Shown piece by piece: positions 17,625-27,443 of a stretch of DNA of 64,000 nucleotides. The translations under genes and the position numbers were made by a program. Positions within the stretch are counted from its first letter, which is position 1. Each line of letters begins with the position of its first letter. The notes under the pieces are model-generated. The model had not been told where the DNA came from. It worked only from the letters and a program-made list of their open reading frames with translations, and made no database searches. The stretch is from Erythrobacter sp. NAP1 (GTDB lineage: Bacteria; Pseudomonadota; Alphaproteobacteria; Sphingomonadales; Sphingomonadaceae), in contig NZ_CH672390.1 in the NCBI RefSeq assembly GCF_000152865.1, positions 1,364,001 to 1,428,000 on the forward strand, given 5' to 3'.

Positions 17625-18299
17625 ATGGATATCATTCTCCTCGAACGTATCGAGAAGCTCGGCACTATCGGCGACGTTGTCACCGTCAAGGACGGCTATG
17701 CCCGCAACTTCCTTCTCCCGCAGAAGAAGGCCCTGCGCGCAAACGAAGCCAACAAGGCCGTGTTCGAAGCCAACCGCGAACGTCTTGAAAAAGAGAACGC
17801 CGAGAAGCGTACCGAAGCTGAAAAGCTCGGCGAGAAGGTTGCAGGCGCAGAGGTTGTCCTCATTCGTGCCGCTTCCAACGCTGGCCAGCTTTATGGTTCG
17901 GTCAATGTTCGCGACATGGTTGCTGGCCTCAATGACAAGGGCCACGACATCGACAAGAAGCAGGTCATCATGGGCGCGCCCATCAAGACCATCGGCATGC
18001 ACGACGTAACCGTCGCCCTCCACCCCGAGGTGCACGTGACCGTCAAGGCCAACGTCGCCCGTTCGGACGACGAAGCCGAACTGCAGTCGCAGGGCGTCGA
18101 CGTTCTTGCACAGCTGTTCGAAGAAGAGCAGCGCGAGATCGAAGAAGCTGCTGCCGATACGCGCATCGACAATGCAGGCCTCGAACCGGGCGAAATCCCT
18201 GAGGAACTGTTCGAAGACGGTGTCGCCAAGCCGGAAGGCGTGAGCGAAACCGAAGCTTTGATCGAAGCAACGGATCACAAGAACGAAGACGAAGCCTAA
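17625..18299 (+). CDS. rplI: 50S ribosomal protein bL9 with long acidic tail
   Basis: bL9 binds 23S rRNA near the L1 stalk base and influences frame maintenance. The N-domain is canonical: [20 protein letters not shown], then [20 protein letters not shown]. The C-domain includes [15 protein letters not shown] and [18 protein letters not shown]. At 224 residues it is about 75 longer than usual; the extra C-terminal part, from about residue 155, is strongly acidic ([26 protein letters not shown]). AAGGAGAAAG precedes the ATG. A strong terminator follows. Confidence 0.96.
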   Translation: MDIILLERIEKLGTIGDVVTVKDGYARNFLLPQKKALRANEANKAVFEANRERLEKENAEKRTEAEKLGEKVAGAEVVLIRAASNAGQLYGSVNVRDMVAGLNDKGHDIDKKQVIMGAPIKTIGMHDVTVALHPEVHVTVKANVARSDDEAELQSQGVDVLAQLFEEEQREIEEAAADTRIDNAGLEPGEIPEELFEDGVAKPEGVSETEALIEATDHKNEDEA

Positions 18300-18325
18300 G
18301 CGCTTTCTCTCTTCGAGCGAAAATT

Positions 18326-18360
18326 GGGCGCGAGGGTCAAACGACCTTCGCGCCCTTTTT
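18326..18360 (+). terminator. Intrinsic terminator of rpsF-rpsR-rplI
   Basis: Positions 18326-18338 pair with 18343-18355 as a 13-bp stem (one G-T pair) closed by an AAAC loop, followed by TTTTT. It lies 26 bp after the rplI stop. This is a textbook Rho-independent terminator and separates the ribosomal protein operon from amn. Confidence 0.92.
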
Positions 18361-18417
18361 GTAAAAGACCTGCAAAGGTCCTAAATTAAAGCCAAGAACA
18401 ACAAAGAGGACAGCTGA

Positions 18418-19866
18418 ATGACCCCAATCCCCACCATCCTGAAACAATTGCAGCAGCACTACAGCGACGCCGTCGCAACCCTTCGCGCGGACGTTATCGC
18501 GTTTGGCCAGAACGGCACCATCCCTCCGCAGCGAAAGCGCGAAGATGGAAGTTACGCCTATCCCCAGCTGACATTGCATTATTCAGGAGTGGGCGATCCC
18601 CAGGATCGCAGCCGCGCCTTTGGCCGGTTGGAAATGCCGGGTACCTACACCACCACCATCACCCGGCCCGACCTGTTCGGCCCCTACCTTGCCGAGCAAC
18701 TCGAACTGATCTCTGCCGAATATGAGATCGACGTCACGGTAAGCCGCTCGCGCCAGGAAATCCCGTTTCCCTATGTGCTCGACGGTGAAGCCGGTGCGGC
18801 GATGCAGGGCACCCCGCCCTATGAAATCGCGCAATACTTCCCTTCGACCGATCTGTCGCTCATCGGAGACGAGCTGGCGGACGGCATCGAGTTCGACGAC
18901 GATGCGGACATGCCGCTGTCGCTGTTCGATGGTCTGCGCACCGATTATTCGCTTGCCCGCCTTGCGCATTATACCGGCACCAAAGTCGAGGATTTTCAGG
19001 ACTTTATCCTGTTCACCAACTACCATCGCTATGTCGATGAATTCGTGAACTGGGGCGCGCAGCAGATTTGCGAAAACGATGATGGCAGTGGCTACACGGC
19101 TCTCAAGGGTGCAGCTGGCCTCGACATCTCCGAATGCACTGACAACGCTCAAGAGCAGCTCAACGATACCGCCTGGCGCAAGCACCAGATGCCTGCCTAT
19201 CACCTCATTCGCGAGGACGGCAAAGGCATCACCCTCGTAAATATCGGCGTCGGCCCATCCAACGCCAAGACGATCTGCGACCACCTCGCCGTGCTGCGTC
19301 CACATGCCTGGATGATGATCGGCCACTGCGGCGGCGTGCGCTCTAGCCAGAAGATCGGCGACTTCGTGCTCGCTCACGCTTATCTGCGCGACGATCATGT
19401 GCTGGATCAGGTGCTTCCGCCCGAAATCCCGATCCCGCCGATTGCTGAGGTTCAGCTGGCGCTGGCAGGCGCGGCGGAAGCCGTCTCGGGCGTTCAGGGC
19501 GCGAACATCAAGGAGCGCATGCGCACCGGCACGGTCGTCACCACCGACGACCGCAACTGGGAGTTGCACTACGCGTCGAGCGCCAAGCGCTTCTCGCAAA
19601 GCCGCGCAATCGCGGTCGAGATGGAGAGCGCGACCATTGCCGCGCAGGGTTATCGCTTCCGCGTTCCTTACGGCACGCTTCTGTGCGTTTCGGACAAGCC
19701 GCTTCACGGTGAGATCAAGCTTCCCGGGCAGGCCAACAAGTTCTACGAGGAAGCGATTGCCGCTCACTTGCAGATAGGCCTCGAAGCCGCGGCGCGCTTG
19801 CGCGATGAAGGCGACCGCCTGCATAGCCGCAAGCTGCGTGCGTTTAACGAGCCGCCCTTCCGGTAA
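18418..19866 (+). CDS. amn: AMP nucleosidase
   Basis: Hydrolyses AMP to adenine and ribose 5-phosphate, adjusting the adenylate pool. The 482-residue length suits bacterial Amn. The N-terminal domain has YAYPQLTLHYSG and TTTITRPDLFGPYLAEQL; the C-terminal phosphorylase-like domain has GKGITLVNIGVGPSNAKTIC, HAWMMIGHCGGVRSSQKIGD and AVEMESATIAAQGYRFRVPY, where MESA matches the nucleoside phosphorylase active site. The ATG follows AGAGGACAGC. It is isolated on its strand between the rplI terminator and the chemoreceptor pair. Confidence 0.93.
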   Translation: MTPIPTILKQLQQHYSDAVATLRADVIAFGQNGTIPPQRKREDGSYAYPQLTLHYSGVGDPQDRSRAFGRLEMPGTYTTTITRPDLFGPYLAEQLELISAEYEIDVTVSRSRQEIPFPYVLDGEAGAAMQGTPPYEIAQYFPSTDLSLIGDELADGIEFDDDADMPLSLFDGLRTDYSLARLAHYTGTKVEDFQDFILFTNYHRYVDEFVNWGAQQICENDDGSGYTALKGAAGLDISECTDNAQEQLNDTAWRKHQMPAYHLIREDGKGITLVNIGVGPSNAKTICDHLAVLRPHAWMMIGHCGGVRSSQKIGDFVLAHAYLRDDHVLDQVLPPEIPIPPIAEVQLALAGAAEAVSGVQGANIKERMRTGTVVTTDDRNWELHYASSAKRFSQSRAIAVEMESATIAAQGYRFRVPYGTLLCVSDKPLHGEIKLPGQANKFYEEAIAAHLQIGLEAAARLRDEGDRLHSRKLRAFNEPPFR

Positions 19867-19950
19867 AGCCGGTAAGGGCTATCACGCTGCGGTCCTATAC
19901 GTGGTGAACCGGGGAAGATGCGCTAACCAAAATTGGCGATATCCCCGGCC

Positions 19951-20289
19951 ATGCCCTTTCGCCCCGCGCATGGAAACGGTCGCTTTGAGCAAGGCCTGAT
20001 TGCGGTCCTTGTGACTGCGCTCTGCCTTGCGGCGGTGGCGTTTGTAACATTGCCGCGTCCCGGCGCTCCGGTTGCGCTGGTGCCCCTGAATGCCAAGGCT
20101 GCTCGCGAACTCCCACGTTTGGTCGAGGCGCCGCGCACGCTGCTCCTTGCACGCGGGGCAGTGGACGGGTCCTTCATCATCCAAGGTGACACACCTGGTT
20201 TTCTCGAAGCTCTGAGCAAACACGGTGTCCTGACGCTCAATGCAACCGCGCCTGGCTGCGGGCCTTCCAAGGTCCGAGCAATCCCATGA
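19951..20289 (+). CDS. Small single-pass membrane protein paired with chemoreceptor
   Basis: A 112-residue protein with one hydrophobic segment (about residues 15-36, [19 protein letters not shown]) and a roughly 75-residue C-terminal part likely outside the inner membrane. It ends [11 protein letters not shown] and overlaps the next ATG by ATGA. I recognise no family. A TTG at 19933 would add six residues; neither start has a strong ribosome binding site. Coupling to the chemoreceptor suggests an accessory or signal input role, which is inference. Confidence 0.55.
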   Translation: MPFRPAHGNGRFEQGLIAVLVTALCLAAVAFVTLPRPGAPVALVPLNAKAARELPRLVEAPRTLLLARGAVDGSFIIQGDTPGFLEALSKHGVLTLNATAPGCGPSKVRAIP

Positions 20290-21959
20290 GCGCTCTTCCC
20301 GACATGGGCACTCTTGCCGCCGCTGACCTACCCACGGCCACTGCCTCGGGCGAACCCGCCAGCGTCTTCGAGCTACTGGCAAGAGATGCCGCCGGAAGCT
20401 CCAGAACGACATCGAAGCCCATCCACTCACCCGCCGATGCAACCGCGTCCGAACTCATCGAGGGATTGCGGCGGAAAGGGGTGCTTCTGATCGCGATTGC
20501 CAGCGCCGGCGTGCTTATCTCCCTTGCCTTGATGGCCATAGTCGACGGGGAACACGCTCGCGGTGCAGCCGTAGCGAGCGCGCTGTTGGCCCTGATTCCG
20601 TTTTGGGCGGCGACAAAGGGCCGCACCGATGCAACTGTCCGCGTCCTTCTAGGCTTGGTGGCCGCGCTACAGCCAGCGCTCCTTATCTACGCGTCGCAGA
20701 ACAGCATCTGGCAGTCAGAGATACAGCTCTTCGCCGTTCTCGCCCTCGGGCTGCTCGTGCCCCTTTGCGATACGAGAGCAGTGCTGGCAGCGAGCACAGT
20801 CGGGGTGCTGCATCATGTGACCGTTGCCTTCATCATGCCTCAGCCAGCGTTCTCCAGCAGCGAGGGAATGCTGGGCACTTCCCTGCACATCATGGGCCCT
20901 GTCCTGATTGCGTGCTTTTTGGGCTGGGTCACAGCAAAACTGGTTAGCATTATTGAGCGCATTGCCAACCTTGAGGGCGATGCAAAGGACCACGCCAAAC
21001 AGCTGAACAGGCTCCACAGCGATCTTTGCGATGCGCAGAAGCGGTTAGAGGACGAGCGCAGCACGCATTCGCGTAAGTGTGAGCAACTGAGTGCCGCGCA
21101 TCGTCGAAGCAATGAGCGGATTGCGGCGGACTTCGAGCAAACTATCAGCGCCGTTACGCACTCTGTTGCAAGTACAGTCTCAATGCTCGAGCGAAGCGCC
21201 CGCGGCTTGAAGGCGATTGCACAAGAGGCAGGCGAAGAAGCAAACGACGTGGCAAATTGCGCTGAGGGCGCAAGCCGCGCTGCCAATGTTGTCGCTGCCG
21301 GGGTGGCCGAATTATCCGTGGCTATCAGCGAGATCTCGGCACTTGTGCGCAAACAGAGCGACCTCTCGATTGAGGCAAACAGCCGTTCGGAAAGCGGGGG
21401 ACAGGCGATCGGCTCGCTCTCAGAGCAATCACGGACCATTGGCGAGGCGACACGGGCGATTGTTCGCATCGCCGAGCGAACCGACCTGCTGTCGCTCAAC
21501 GCTGCTATAGAAGCTGCCTCAGCGGGCAAGTCGGGTCGCGGGTTCAGCATCGTTGCTCAGGAGGTAAAGGCTCTCGCCTCGCAGGCGACCGATGCAGCCA
21601 CGCAGATCGACGTATTCCTCAAGGGGGTCCGCGCCGGCACGCTGAGTGCAGAAAGCAGTTTCGAGGCCATCGATGCAGCCATTGCAGAACTCGGCAAAAC
21701 CGCGACCGCCATCCTTCACGGGGTCGGCAACCAGACGCAATCGGCTGATACAATCGAGCAATTCGCACGCCGAGCTGCGGGCGAAGCGGACCAGATGGTC
21801 GAGAGAACCCGAACGCTCGCAAAGCGGGCCAGTTCTGCAAGCGAGCTGTCAGATGAGTTGCAGCGAGCGGCTGCAGGCCTGGCTCAGACTGTCCGAGAAC
21901 TGGAGCGCTCGACCAGCAGTTTCACCGCCAGCCTCGGCGTTGATCCGATTCCCGCTTAG
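20286..21959 (+). CDS. Methyl-accepting chemotaxis-type signal transducer
   Basis: A 557-residue receptor. An unusual sensor part comes first: about six hydrophobic segments between residues 60 and 220 (for example [20 protein letters not shown], and [11 protein letters not shown]) with short loops and no large periplasmic ligand domain. A coiled coil follows, then the signalling hairpin with the highly conserved tip [20 protein letters not shown] and [14 protein letters not shown]. No HAMP domain is obvious. Such a membrane-embedded sensor could monitor membrane or energy state. No CheA, CheW or CheY gene is nearby. It ends overlapping the convergent YbjN-like gene by 4 bp. Confidence 0.85.
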   Translation: MSALPDMGTLAAADLPTATASGEPASVFELLARDAAGSSRTTSKPIHSPADATASELIEGLRRKGVLLIAIASAGVLISLALMAIVDGEHARGAAVASALLALIPFWAATKGRTDATVRVLLGLVAALQPALLIYASQNSIWQSEIQLFAVLALGLLVPLCDTRAVLAASTVGVLHHVTVAFIMPQPAFSSSEGMLGTSLHIMGPVLIACFLGWVTAKLVSIIERIANLEGDAKDHAKQLNRLHSDLCDAQKRLEDERSTHSRKCEQLSAAHRRSNERIAADFEQTISAVTHSVASTVSMLERSARGLKAIAQEAGEEANDVANCAEGASRAANVVAAGVAELSVAISEISALVRKQSDLSIEANSRSESGGQAIGSLSEQSRTIGEATRAIVRIAERTDLLSLNAAIEAASAGKSGRGFSIVAQEVKALASQATDAATQIDVFLKGVRAGTLSAESSFEAIDAAIAELGKTATAILHGVGNQTQSADTIEQFARRAAGEADQMVERTRTLAKRASSASELSDELQRAAAGLAQTVRELERSTSSFTASLGVDPIPA

Positions 21960-22501
21960 CCGTTTTCGAGTTCGATAAGAGCGCGGCTGAGCGTGGTGAT
22001 GTTCTGCCCAAATACGACCATCTGCGCGAGCAGATTGCGATAGGTGATGCCGTTAGCAGCGTTGATGTAGGCCTGGAGAGCAACCATGCCCTGCGGATCG
22101 CGCATGACCTTTGCTGTGGGCTGGCGGTCGTTGAATGCATTGATGAACGCATCAAGCCGAGCAGCGTTGTCGACATTGACGTCATTGAACAAGGCGATGA
22201 CAACCAGTCCAACGCAGCCATTCTGGTCCTCACACGAACGCGGCACGGCGACAAAATTGATCCCGCCCTCGGCGCTCGCGCGATAGGTGGTCAGGCCTTC
22301 AGCAGACTGCTCCACGGTCCAGGTCGCGCGCAGATCCTGCATCAGCATCCGCATCAGCTGATCGTCAAAGCGGCCGACCCAGTCGGGTCGCGCTGATTGC
22401 GCCTGTGTCTGGGAGGGGGCCTGCTGCGCTGCGGCTGGCGTTGAGGTTACAGCCAAGGCAAGGGCTGCGAGCGAAGTCGAAATGATCGAGCGAATAAGCA
22501 T
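21956..22501 (-). CDS. Exported YbjN-like protein
   Basis: A 181-residue protein with a signal peptide ending TSTPAAAQQ near residue 26. The mature part resembles the YbjN domain family seen in sphingomonads: [59 protein letters not shown] and [13 protein letters not shown] give the alternating strand-helix layout. SCEDQNGC may form a disulfide. The function is unknown; the family assignment is from pattern memory and moderately sure. Confidence 0.6.
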   Translation of the reverse strand: MLIRSIISTSLAALALAVTSTPAAAQQAPSQTQAQSARPDWVGRFDDQLMRMLMQDLRATWTVEQSAEGLTTYRASAEGGINFVAVPRSCEDQNGCVGLVVIALFNDVNVDNAARLDAFINAFNDRQPTAKVMRDPQGMVALQAYINAANGITYRNLLAQMVVFGQNITTLSRALIELENG

Positions 22502-22572
22502 GCGCGAAGGGATAGCCAGTTTGCACGACGCCGCAAAGGGCCTGCTGATACTTCTTTGCAGGCTGTCCCGAA

Positions 22573-23478
22573 TCAGCCCTGCCCCTTGGTCTTGGTCGCG
22601 CCGACCTTCGCGTTCGCCTGCATGAAGTCGATGATCTGGCCCGCAACGTCCTTGCCAGTCGCGGTTTCGATGCCCTCGAGACCGGGCGAGGAATTGACCT
22701 CCATGATCACTGGTCCGTGGTTTGAACGTAGCATGTCGACGCCGCAGACATTCAGACCCATGTGCTTTGCTGCCCGAACGGCGGTCGAACGTTCTTCTGG
22801 CGTGATTTTGATGACCTCAGCACTTCCCCCGCGGTGAAGGTTGGAGCGGAAATCGTCTGCCGCGCCGGTGCGCTTCATTGCGGCGACGACCTTGCCGCCG
22901 ACAACCAGCGCGCGAATGTCGGTGCCGCCCGCTTCCTTGATGAATTCCTGCACGAGGATGTTGACGTTCGCCCCTCGAAACGCCTCGATCACCGACTTTG
23001 CGCTCGACATGGTTTCCGCAAGCACGACGCCGATGCCCTGCGTACCTTCGAGCAGCTTGATGACCACCGGCGGCCCGTTGACCGCCTTAATGATCTCCTC
23101 GGCCTGCTTAGGGTCGTTGGCGTAGGCGGTGAGAGGCAGACCAAGACCGTATTTGGCGAGGATCTGCATGGAGCGCAGCTTGTCGCGGCTGCGTCCGATC
23201 GCAACGCTTTCGTTGAGCGGCCACACCCCAGCCATCTCGAATTGTCGCAACACCGCAAGGCCATAATTGGTGATCGATGCCCCAATGCGCGGGATCACTG
23301 CGTCATAGCCTGCCAGCGTCTCGCCATTATAGGTCAGCGTGGGCCGATGGCTGGCAATGTTCACGGTGCAGCGCGTGGTGTTTAGAATATCGAGTTCGTG
23401 ACCCCGTTGCTCTGCTGCCTCTTTCAGACGCTTGTGTGAATAGAGATTCGGATTGCGAGCCAGCATGGCGATTTTCAT
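22573..23478 (-). CDS. rimK: Ribosomal protein S6 L-glutamate ligase
   Basis: ATP-grasp ligase that adds glutamates to the C-terminus of bS6 in E. coli. The 301-residue product is full length: [60 protein letters not shown] (ATP binding), [19 protein letters not shown], and [16 protein letters not shown] with the Mg-binding Glu and Asn. AAGGAAC precedes the ATG. It is last in a minus-strand operon, 34 bp after the RimB-like gene. Its presumed substrate gene rpsF is at 17023. The terminal residues of bS6 here differ from E. coli, so the target is not certain. Confidence 0.93.
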   Translation of the reverse strand: MKIAMLARNPNLYSHKRLKEAAEQRGHELDILNTTRCTVNIASHRPTLTYNGETLAGYDAVIPRIGASITNYGLAVLRQFEMAGVWPLNESVAIGRSRDKLRSMQILAKYGLGLPLTAYANDPKQAEEIIKAVNGPPVVIKLLEGTQGIGVVLAETMSSAKSVIEAFRGANVNILVQEFIKEAGGTDIRALVVGGKVVAAMKRTGAADDFRSNLHRGGSAEVIKITPEERSTAVRAAKHMGLNVCGVDMLRSNHGPVIMEVNSSPGLEGIETATGKDVAGQIIDFMQANAKVGATKTKGQG

Positions 23479-23512
23479 AAATGGGGTGTTCCTTGGAAAG
23501 GCGTGGGCGCGT

Positions 23513-23962
23513 CTAATTATCAGGGCGAGTGGGCGATTGCAGCCACGAATGTCCGCTATCGACTACAAAGCGTCGTCGCAGGGCCGTCCGCCCGATCAGC
23601 ATCGGAAACTTCATGTCCGAACGGTCAGCAAGACTGAATTCAGCGCGAAATTCGACTTCACCGATGCGCAACGGAGTCTTGATTACGAACCTGTACTGCG
23701 TTTCGCCATTCGAGCTTGTTATGCCCCTCCTGTCAACCTGAACCGCCACGCCCTCGTGAGCGATATCGTCCCAGTCTACGGCAAAGCGCACGAAGGGTTT
23801 ACCGTCGCGCTCGAATTGCTCGAGCACACGGGCATGCAGCGACGACGTACGCGCGCCTGTGTCGATTTTTGCCGGGATGCCGGTAAGGCCGATATCAGGC
23901 AGGTCGACCAGCTCTCGCCAGCCGACCGCGGGCAGGAATTTGCGAGGCGTTTTTCCGGTCAC
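23513..23962 (-). CDS. rimB: RimB-like retropepsin-fold protease (ATP-dependent Zn protease family)
   Basis: A 149-residue protein of the PF05618 family, annotated as ATP-dependent zinc protease but with an aspartic-protease-like motif: [16 protein letters not shown] (Asp34-Thr-Gly), [16 protein letters not shown] and [17 protein letters not shown]. In Pseudomonas, RimB removes the glutamate tail that RimK adds to bS6. The start is GTG 23962 inside the GTGA that ends the upstream lipoprotein gene; the frame is open further upstream but that part overlaps the lipoprotein gene in another frame. rimK follows 34 bp later, strengthening the assignment. Confidence 0.82.
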   Translation of the reverse strand: MTGKTPRKFLPAVGWRELVDLPDIGLTGIPAKIDTGARTSSLHARVLEQFERDGKPFVRFAVDWDDIAHEGVAVQVDRRGITSSNGETQYRFVIKTPLRIGEVEFRAEFSLADRSDMKFPMLIGRTALRRRFVVDSGHSWLQSPTRPDN

Positions 23963-24972
23963 GGCAGGATCGCGAGCCCGTCCCCGCCCTCGCCGCCTGG
24001 CAGTCGCCTCAGGACTTCGCCGGTCGCGTAGTCGACCTCGGCCACCGTGTTGCTGGCGGTTTCGGCCACGTAGACGCGTGTCCCATCGTCCGACCACAGG
24101 ATAGTCACCTGAAAGCGTTGCTGTGCATTCGAAGCCACGTCGACGGATATCTGCCGGGTAACCTTGGCCGTCTCGAGATCGATCACCGACAAACCGCTGT
24201 CCATCAGATCGGAGGTTACCGCGACATCGCCCTGTGGGCGGATGGCGAGGCGCAGCGGAAATGCACCGGTCTCGACCGTGCTGCGAACTTCCATGCTCTC
24301 AGGATCGAGAGCGAAAGCCTGATTGGAGCCGCGCGCCGATACCCACAGCGTCTCGCCGTCGGGCGTCAGTGCGATGCCTTCGGGTTCCTCTCCTACCGTG
24401 ACCGAAAGCGGTACTCGGCGGGTAAGCAGGTCCACGCGCGTTACTGTTCGCGATCCAAGATCAGTGGTCCAAGCGGTGCGCGCATCGGGAGCGACGACCA
24501 GCATGTGGCTGCCGCGCTTGCCGGTCGCGTATTCGAATACGTCGGGCATCTGGCTCAGCGGACTGCGGATCCAGAAGATCGACTGACGCCCCTCGGCGGT
24601 CGAGTAGATGTGCCCGTTTTCATGCCACACGATGCCGTGCGGGCGCGCGTTCTCGCCAAGCTCGACGCTGTGCGTGCGCTCAAGCGTGTCGGTATTGAAA
24701 ATGTCGATCGTCGTCCCGCCGTAGCAAGCTAGTGCGACATGCCGACCATTGGGTGAGGTCGCCAGTTCGTGCGGGTTGGTGCAGCTGTCGCGGCGCAGAA
24801 CTTCTTCACCGCTCGCAAGATCGACCTTGGTGATCGTGTTGCCGCGCTTTTGCGCAACGAACAGCGTGCCGGTCACATCGGATGCGACCGGCGCGCTCGC
24901 CTCCGGCTCCTGCGCCGAAGCGCAGGAGACCAAAAGCGACGCTATTGCGGCAAAGGCGGCTGCGTATTTCAC
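23959..24972 (-). CDS. Beta-propeller lipoprotein (YVTN/YncE-like)
   Basis: A 337-residue protein. The start is GTG 24972, overlapping the M2 peptidase stop (GTGA). Residues 1-20 are a lipoprotein signal with lipobox LLVSC. The mature part is a seven-bladed-type propeller built of repeated strand units: GTLFVAQKRGNTITKVDLAS, HELATSPNGRHVALACYGG, GIALTPDGETLWVSARGSN and SDDGTRVYVAETASNTVAEV. Such proteins often bind metals or peptides in the periplasm or act as scaffolds; no catalytic residues are evident. It sits between the M2 peptidase and RimB genes, coupled to both. Confidence 0.78.
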   Translation of the reverse strand: MKYAAAFAAIASLLVSCASAQEPEASAPVASDVTGTLFVAQKRGNTITKVDLASGEEVLRRDSCTNPHELATSPNGRHVALACYGGTTIDIFNTDTLERTHSVELGENARPHGIVWHENGHIYSTAEGRQSIFWIRSPLSQMPDVFEYATGKRGSHMLVVAPDARTAWTTDLGSRTVTRVDLLTRRVPLSVTVGEEPEGIALTPDGETLWVSARGSNQAFALDPESMEVRSTVETGAFPLRLAIRPQGDVAVTSDLMDSGLSVIDLETAKVTRQISVDVASNAQQRFQVTILWSDDGTRVYVAETASNTVAEVDYATGEVLRRLPGGEGGDGLAILP

Positions 24973-26843
24973 CAGCCTTCTTCCTGGCCCTCGTTCTGCT
25001 CTTCGAGCCACGCCATCAGCGGCGCGAAATACTCGACCATCGCCGTGCCGTTCATCTGACGCTCGCCGGTGAAGGCTTCGAGCGCTTCAGGCCACGGCTC
25101 GCTAGCGCCGAGTTCAAGCATGGCGTTGAGGTTCTTGCCCACTTCCTCATTGCCATAGAAAGAGCAGCGGTGAAGCGGCCCTTCCCAACCGGCCTGATCG
25201 CAGGCGGCCTTGAAGAACTGGAACTGGAGGAGGCGCGCAAGGAAGTAGCGCGTGTAGCTGACATTGCCCGGCACGTGGTACTTCGCACCCGGATCGAAGC
25301 CATCGGCTGGGCGCTCGACCGGCGGGGTGATGCCCTGATATTCGAGGCGGATATCGTTCCACGCCTTGTTGTAATCCCCAGGCGCGACACTGCCGTCGAA
25401 CAGGCTCCAGCGATAGCGGTCGATCAGAAGGCCGAATGGTAGGAACGCCACCTTGTCCATCGCCTGACGCAGGAGAAGGCCAATATCCTTGTCGGCGCTT
25501 GGCACCTGTTCGGGTTCAAGCATGTCGATCTGCACCAGATATTCAGGCGTGATCGACAGCGCGATCATGTCTCCGATCGCTTCGTGGAAGCCGTCATTGG
25601 CGCCGCCGAGGTGCATGAAATCCTGCTGGTTGTAGGCGCGCTGATAGTAGTTGTGGCCAAGCTCGTGGTGGATCGTGATGAAGTCGTCCGCGTTCTGCTT
25701 GATGCACATCTTGATCCGCAGATCGTCGACATTGTCGAGGTTCCACGCAGACGCATGGCACACGACTTCGCGGTCGGCGGGCTTCGTAAACTGCGAGCGC
25801 TCCCAGAAGGTCTGCGGCAGCGGTTCGAAGCCGAGCGATGAGAAGAACTGTTCACCCACGCGGGTCATCTCAACCGCATCGAGGTCCTTCTCGACAATCA
25901 GGTCAGTGAGGTCATAGCCGATATCGCCAGCGCCCTCGGGTGCGACGAGCGGGTAGATGTTGCCCCATTCCTGCGCCCACATATTGCCGAGCAGGTCAGC
26001 GCGGATCGGGCCGGTCGCGGGCTGGACCTCGTCACCGTAATGCTCGTTCAATTTGCGGCGGACATAGGTGTGAAGCGCGACGTAGAGCGGCTTCACTTCC
26101 TGCCACATGCGCTCGGTGTCGGCGGCGAATTCTTCCGGGCTCATGTCGTAGCCAGAGCGCCACATCGTGCCGAGATCGTCGAAACCAAGCTCGGCAGCAC
26201 CTTCGTTGGCGAGGCTCACATATTGCGCGTAATCCTCGCGCATCGGTGCGCCGACATTGTCGTGCCAGCTGGCCCACATTTCGGCGAGTTCCTCGGGCGT
26301 GCGATCAAGATTGCCCATTTCGGCCTCGATATCCGAGCCGCCGATTTCCTCACCGTTCAGAGTGCCGCGCCCCGCCCCATAGGCTGCACGAAGACGGGTG
26401 GCGATGTCGGACAGTTCCTCAGCCGCGCCGTCGCGTGCCGGAGCAGGCAGACCGATCGAATAGCGCAGCATACCAAGCTTGCGCTCTACCTCGGGGTCCA
26501 GCCCTTCGACGGCGGCATACTTGGCCGCTTCGTTGGCAAAGCCGACGCTCATCGTGGTGAGCTGCGCGCCATATTGCGAGGCGAGCGCGTTGGAATCGGT
26601 GTTGATGTAGGTCGCATTGAGCCACGACACGCGCGCATATGGCTCGGAGAAGGCACGCATCTCATCCTCGACACTGGCGACGAACTGCGCCGCGCCTTCT
26701 GGCGTCAGCGGGAATTGCGTACCGGCATCCTGCATTTCGGCGCTGTCCTGATGCGCCTCTGCCAATGCAGGCACCGAGGTGGCGGCGAGCGACACGGCCA
26801 GCGCAGCCGCCGAAGCCTTGAGCGAAAGTTTGGTGAATTTCAT
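24969..26843 (-). CDS. M2 family zinc metallopeptidase (peptidyl-dipeptidase A type)
   Basis: A 624-residue exported peptidase of the ACE family, expected to release dipeptides from peptide C-termini in the periplasm. A signal peptide covers residues 1-29 (SLAATSVPALAEA). The zinc site is HHELGHNYYQRAY (HExxH at residues 393-397), with the third ligand Glu421 in NDGFHEAIGDMIALS. MWAQEWGNIYPLVAP and RYFLARLLQFQFFKAAC match ACE-like core helices. It is the first gene of a coupled operon with a lipoprotein, RimB and RimK. Gene order is seen; any joint function is inference. Confidence 0.92.
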   Translation of the reverse strand: MKFTKLSLKASAAALAVSLAATSVPALAEAHQDSAEMQDAGTQFPLTPEGAAQFVASVEDEMRAFSEPYARVSWLNATYINTDSNALASQYGAQLTTMSVGFANEAAKYAAVEGLDPEVERKLGMLRYSIGLPAPARDGAAEELSDIATRLRAAYGAGRGTLNGEEIGGSDIEAEMGNLDRTPEELAEMWASWHDNVGAPMREDYAQYVSLANEGAAELGFDDLGTMWRSGYDMSPEEFAADTERMWQEVKPLYVALHTYVRRKLNEHYGDEVQPATGPIRADLLGNMWAQEWGNIYPLVAPEGAGDIGYDLTDLIVEKDLDAVEMTRVGEQFFSSLGFEPLPQTFWERSQFTKPADREVVCHASAWNLDNVDDLRIKMCIKQNADDFITIHHELGHNYYQRAYNQQDFMHLGGANDGFHEAIGDMIALSITPEYLVQIDMLEPEQVPSADKDIGLLLRQAMDKVAFLPFGLLIDRYRWSLFDGSVAPGDYNKAWNDIRLEYQGITPPVERPADGFDPGAKYHVPGNVSYTRYFLARLLQFQFFKAACDQAGWEGPLHRCSFYGNEEVGKNLNAMLELGASEPWPEALEAFTGERQMNGTAMVEYFAPLMAWLEEQNEGQEEGW

Positions 26844-26921
26844 GGTGGAGTGACCCTCTTCTCTAGTCTTTTCCAGTCAAGTTCCTCTGGCCAGCGTGAT
26901 TGCGCGGCTTTGAGGCGATTA

Positions 26922-27443
26922 TCAAGATGCTCTCGACGAAAGGCGTTCCGCCAAAAGCGCGCCGATTACGGCCAATGTCGCGGCAATAAAGGCGAACACC
27001 TTTACCGGGCGCAACGTGGCGGCGAATCCGGCCAGATCATCATCGCCTTGCAATTCCATCAGCTGGATGAACTGCGCGATGGTCTCGCCATAATCGGTGG
27101 CGAGAAACAGCACACCTGCAACAAGGGCCGTGAGACCGAAAACCTTGAGAACGATCTGCGGGCGCGAGCGGTAATAGACCCCGGCAAGCACGCAGCCGAT
27201 GCCGTAGATGCCGATGAAAACGAGATCGCCTGCCATCGCGATCCTTGCAAGATCCAAGACGCCGCCAGCGAGCCATTGCTGCTGTATCTCGTCCACCCGC
27301 GCCGCCGTGCCAGCAGCCTGGTGGTCGAGGATGCCGAGGGTGACTTCGCCTCCGGTGATCCCGCTTCCCAGCCAGATCACGATGCCGAACGCGACGAGGC
27401 CGCCGATCCACCAGAGCAGGAAGGCGCGCTTGGAAGCGGTCAT
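26922..27443 (-). CDS. Four-helix membrane protein of unknown function
   Basis: A 173-residue integral membrane protein with four hydrophobic segments (about residues 7-28, 68-88, 98-115 and 146-165). It starts RAFLLWWIGGLVAFGIVIWL and ends ATLAVIGALLAERLSSRAS. The start overlaps the upstream alpha/beta hydrolase stop as ATGA, so it is probably co-translated with it. I recognise no family. It resembles small DUF-type membrane proteins of sphingomonads, but I cannot name one. Confidence 0.65.
   Translation of the reverse strand: MTASKRAFLLWWIGGLVAFGIVIWLGSGITGGEVTLGILDHQAAGTAARVDEIQQQWLAGGVLDLARIAMAGDLVFIGIYGIGCVLAGVYYRSRPQIVLKVFGLTALVAGVLFLATDYGETIAQFIQLMELQGDDDLAGFAATLRPVKVFAFIAATLAVIGALLAERLSSRAS

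Noticed and set aside
18583..19824. 413-codon minus-strand frame opposite AMP nucleosidase
   Set aside because: GC-rich codon use opens opposite frames; amn is full length and conserved.
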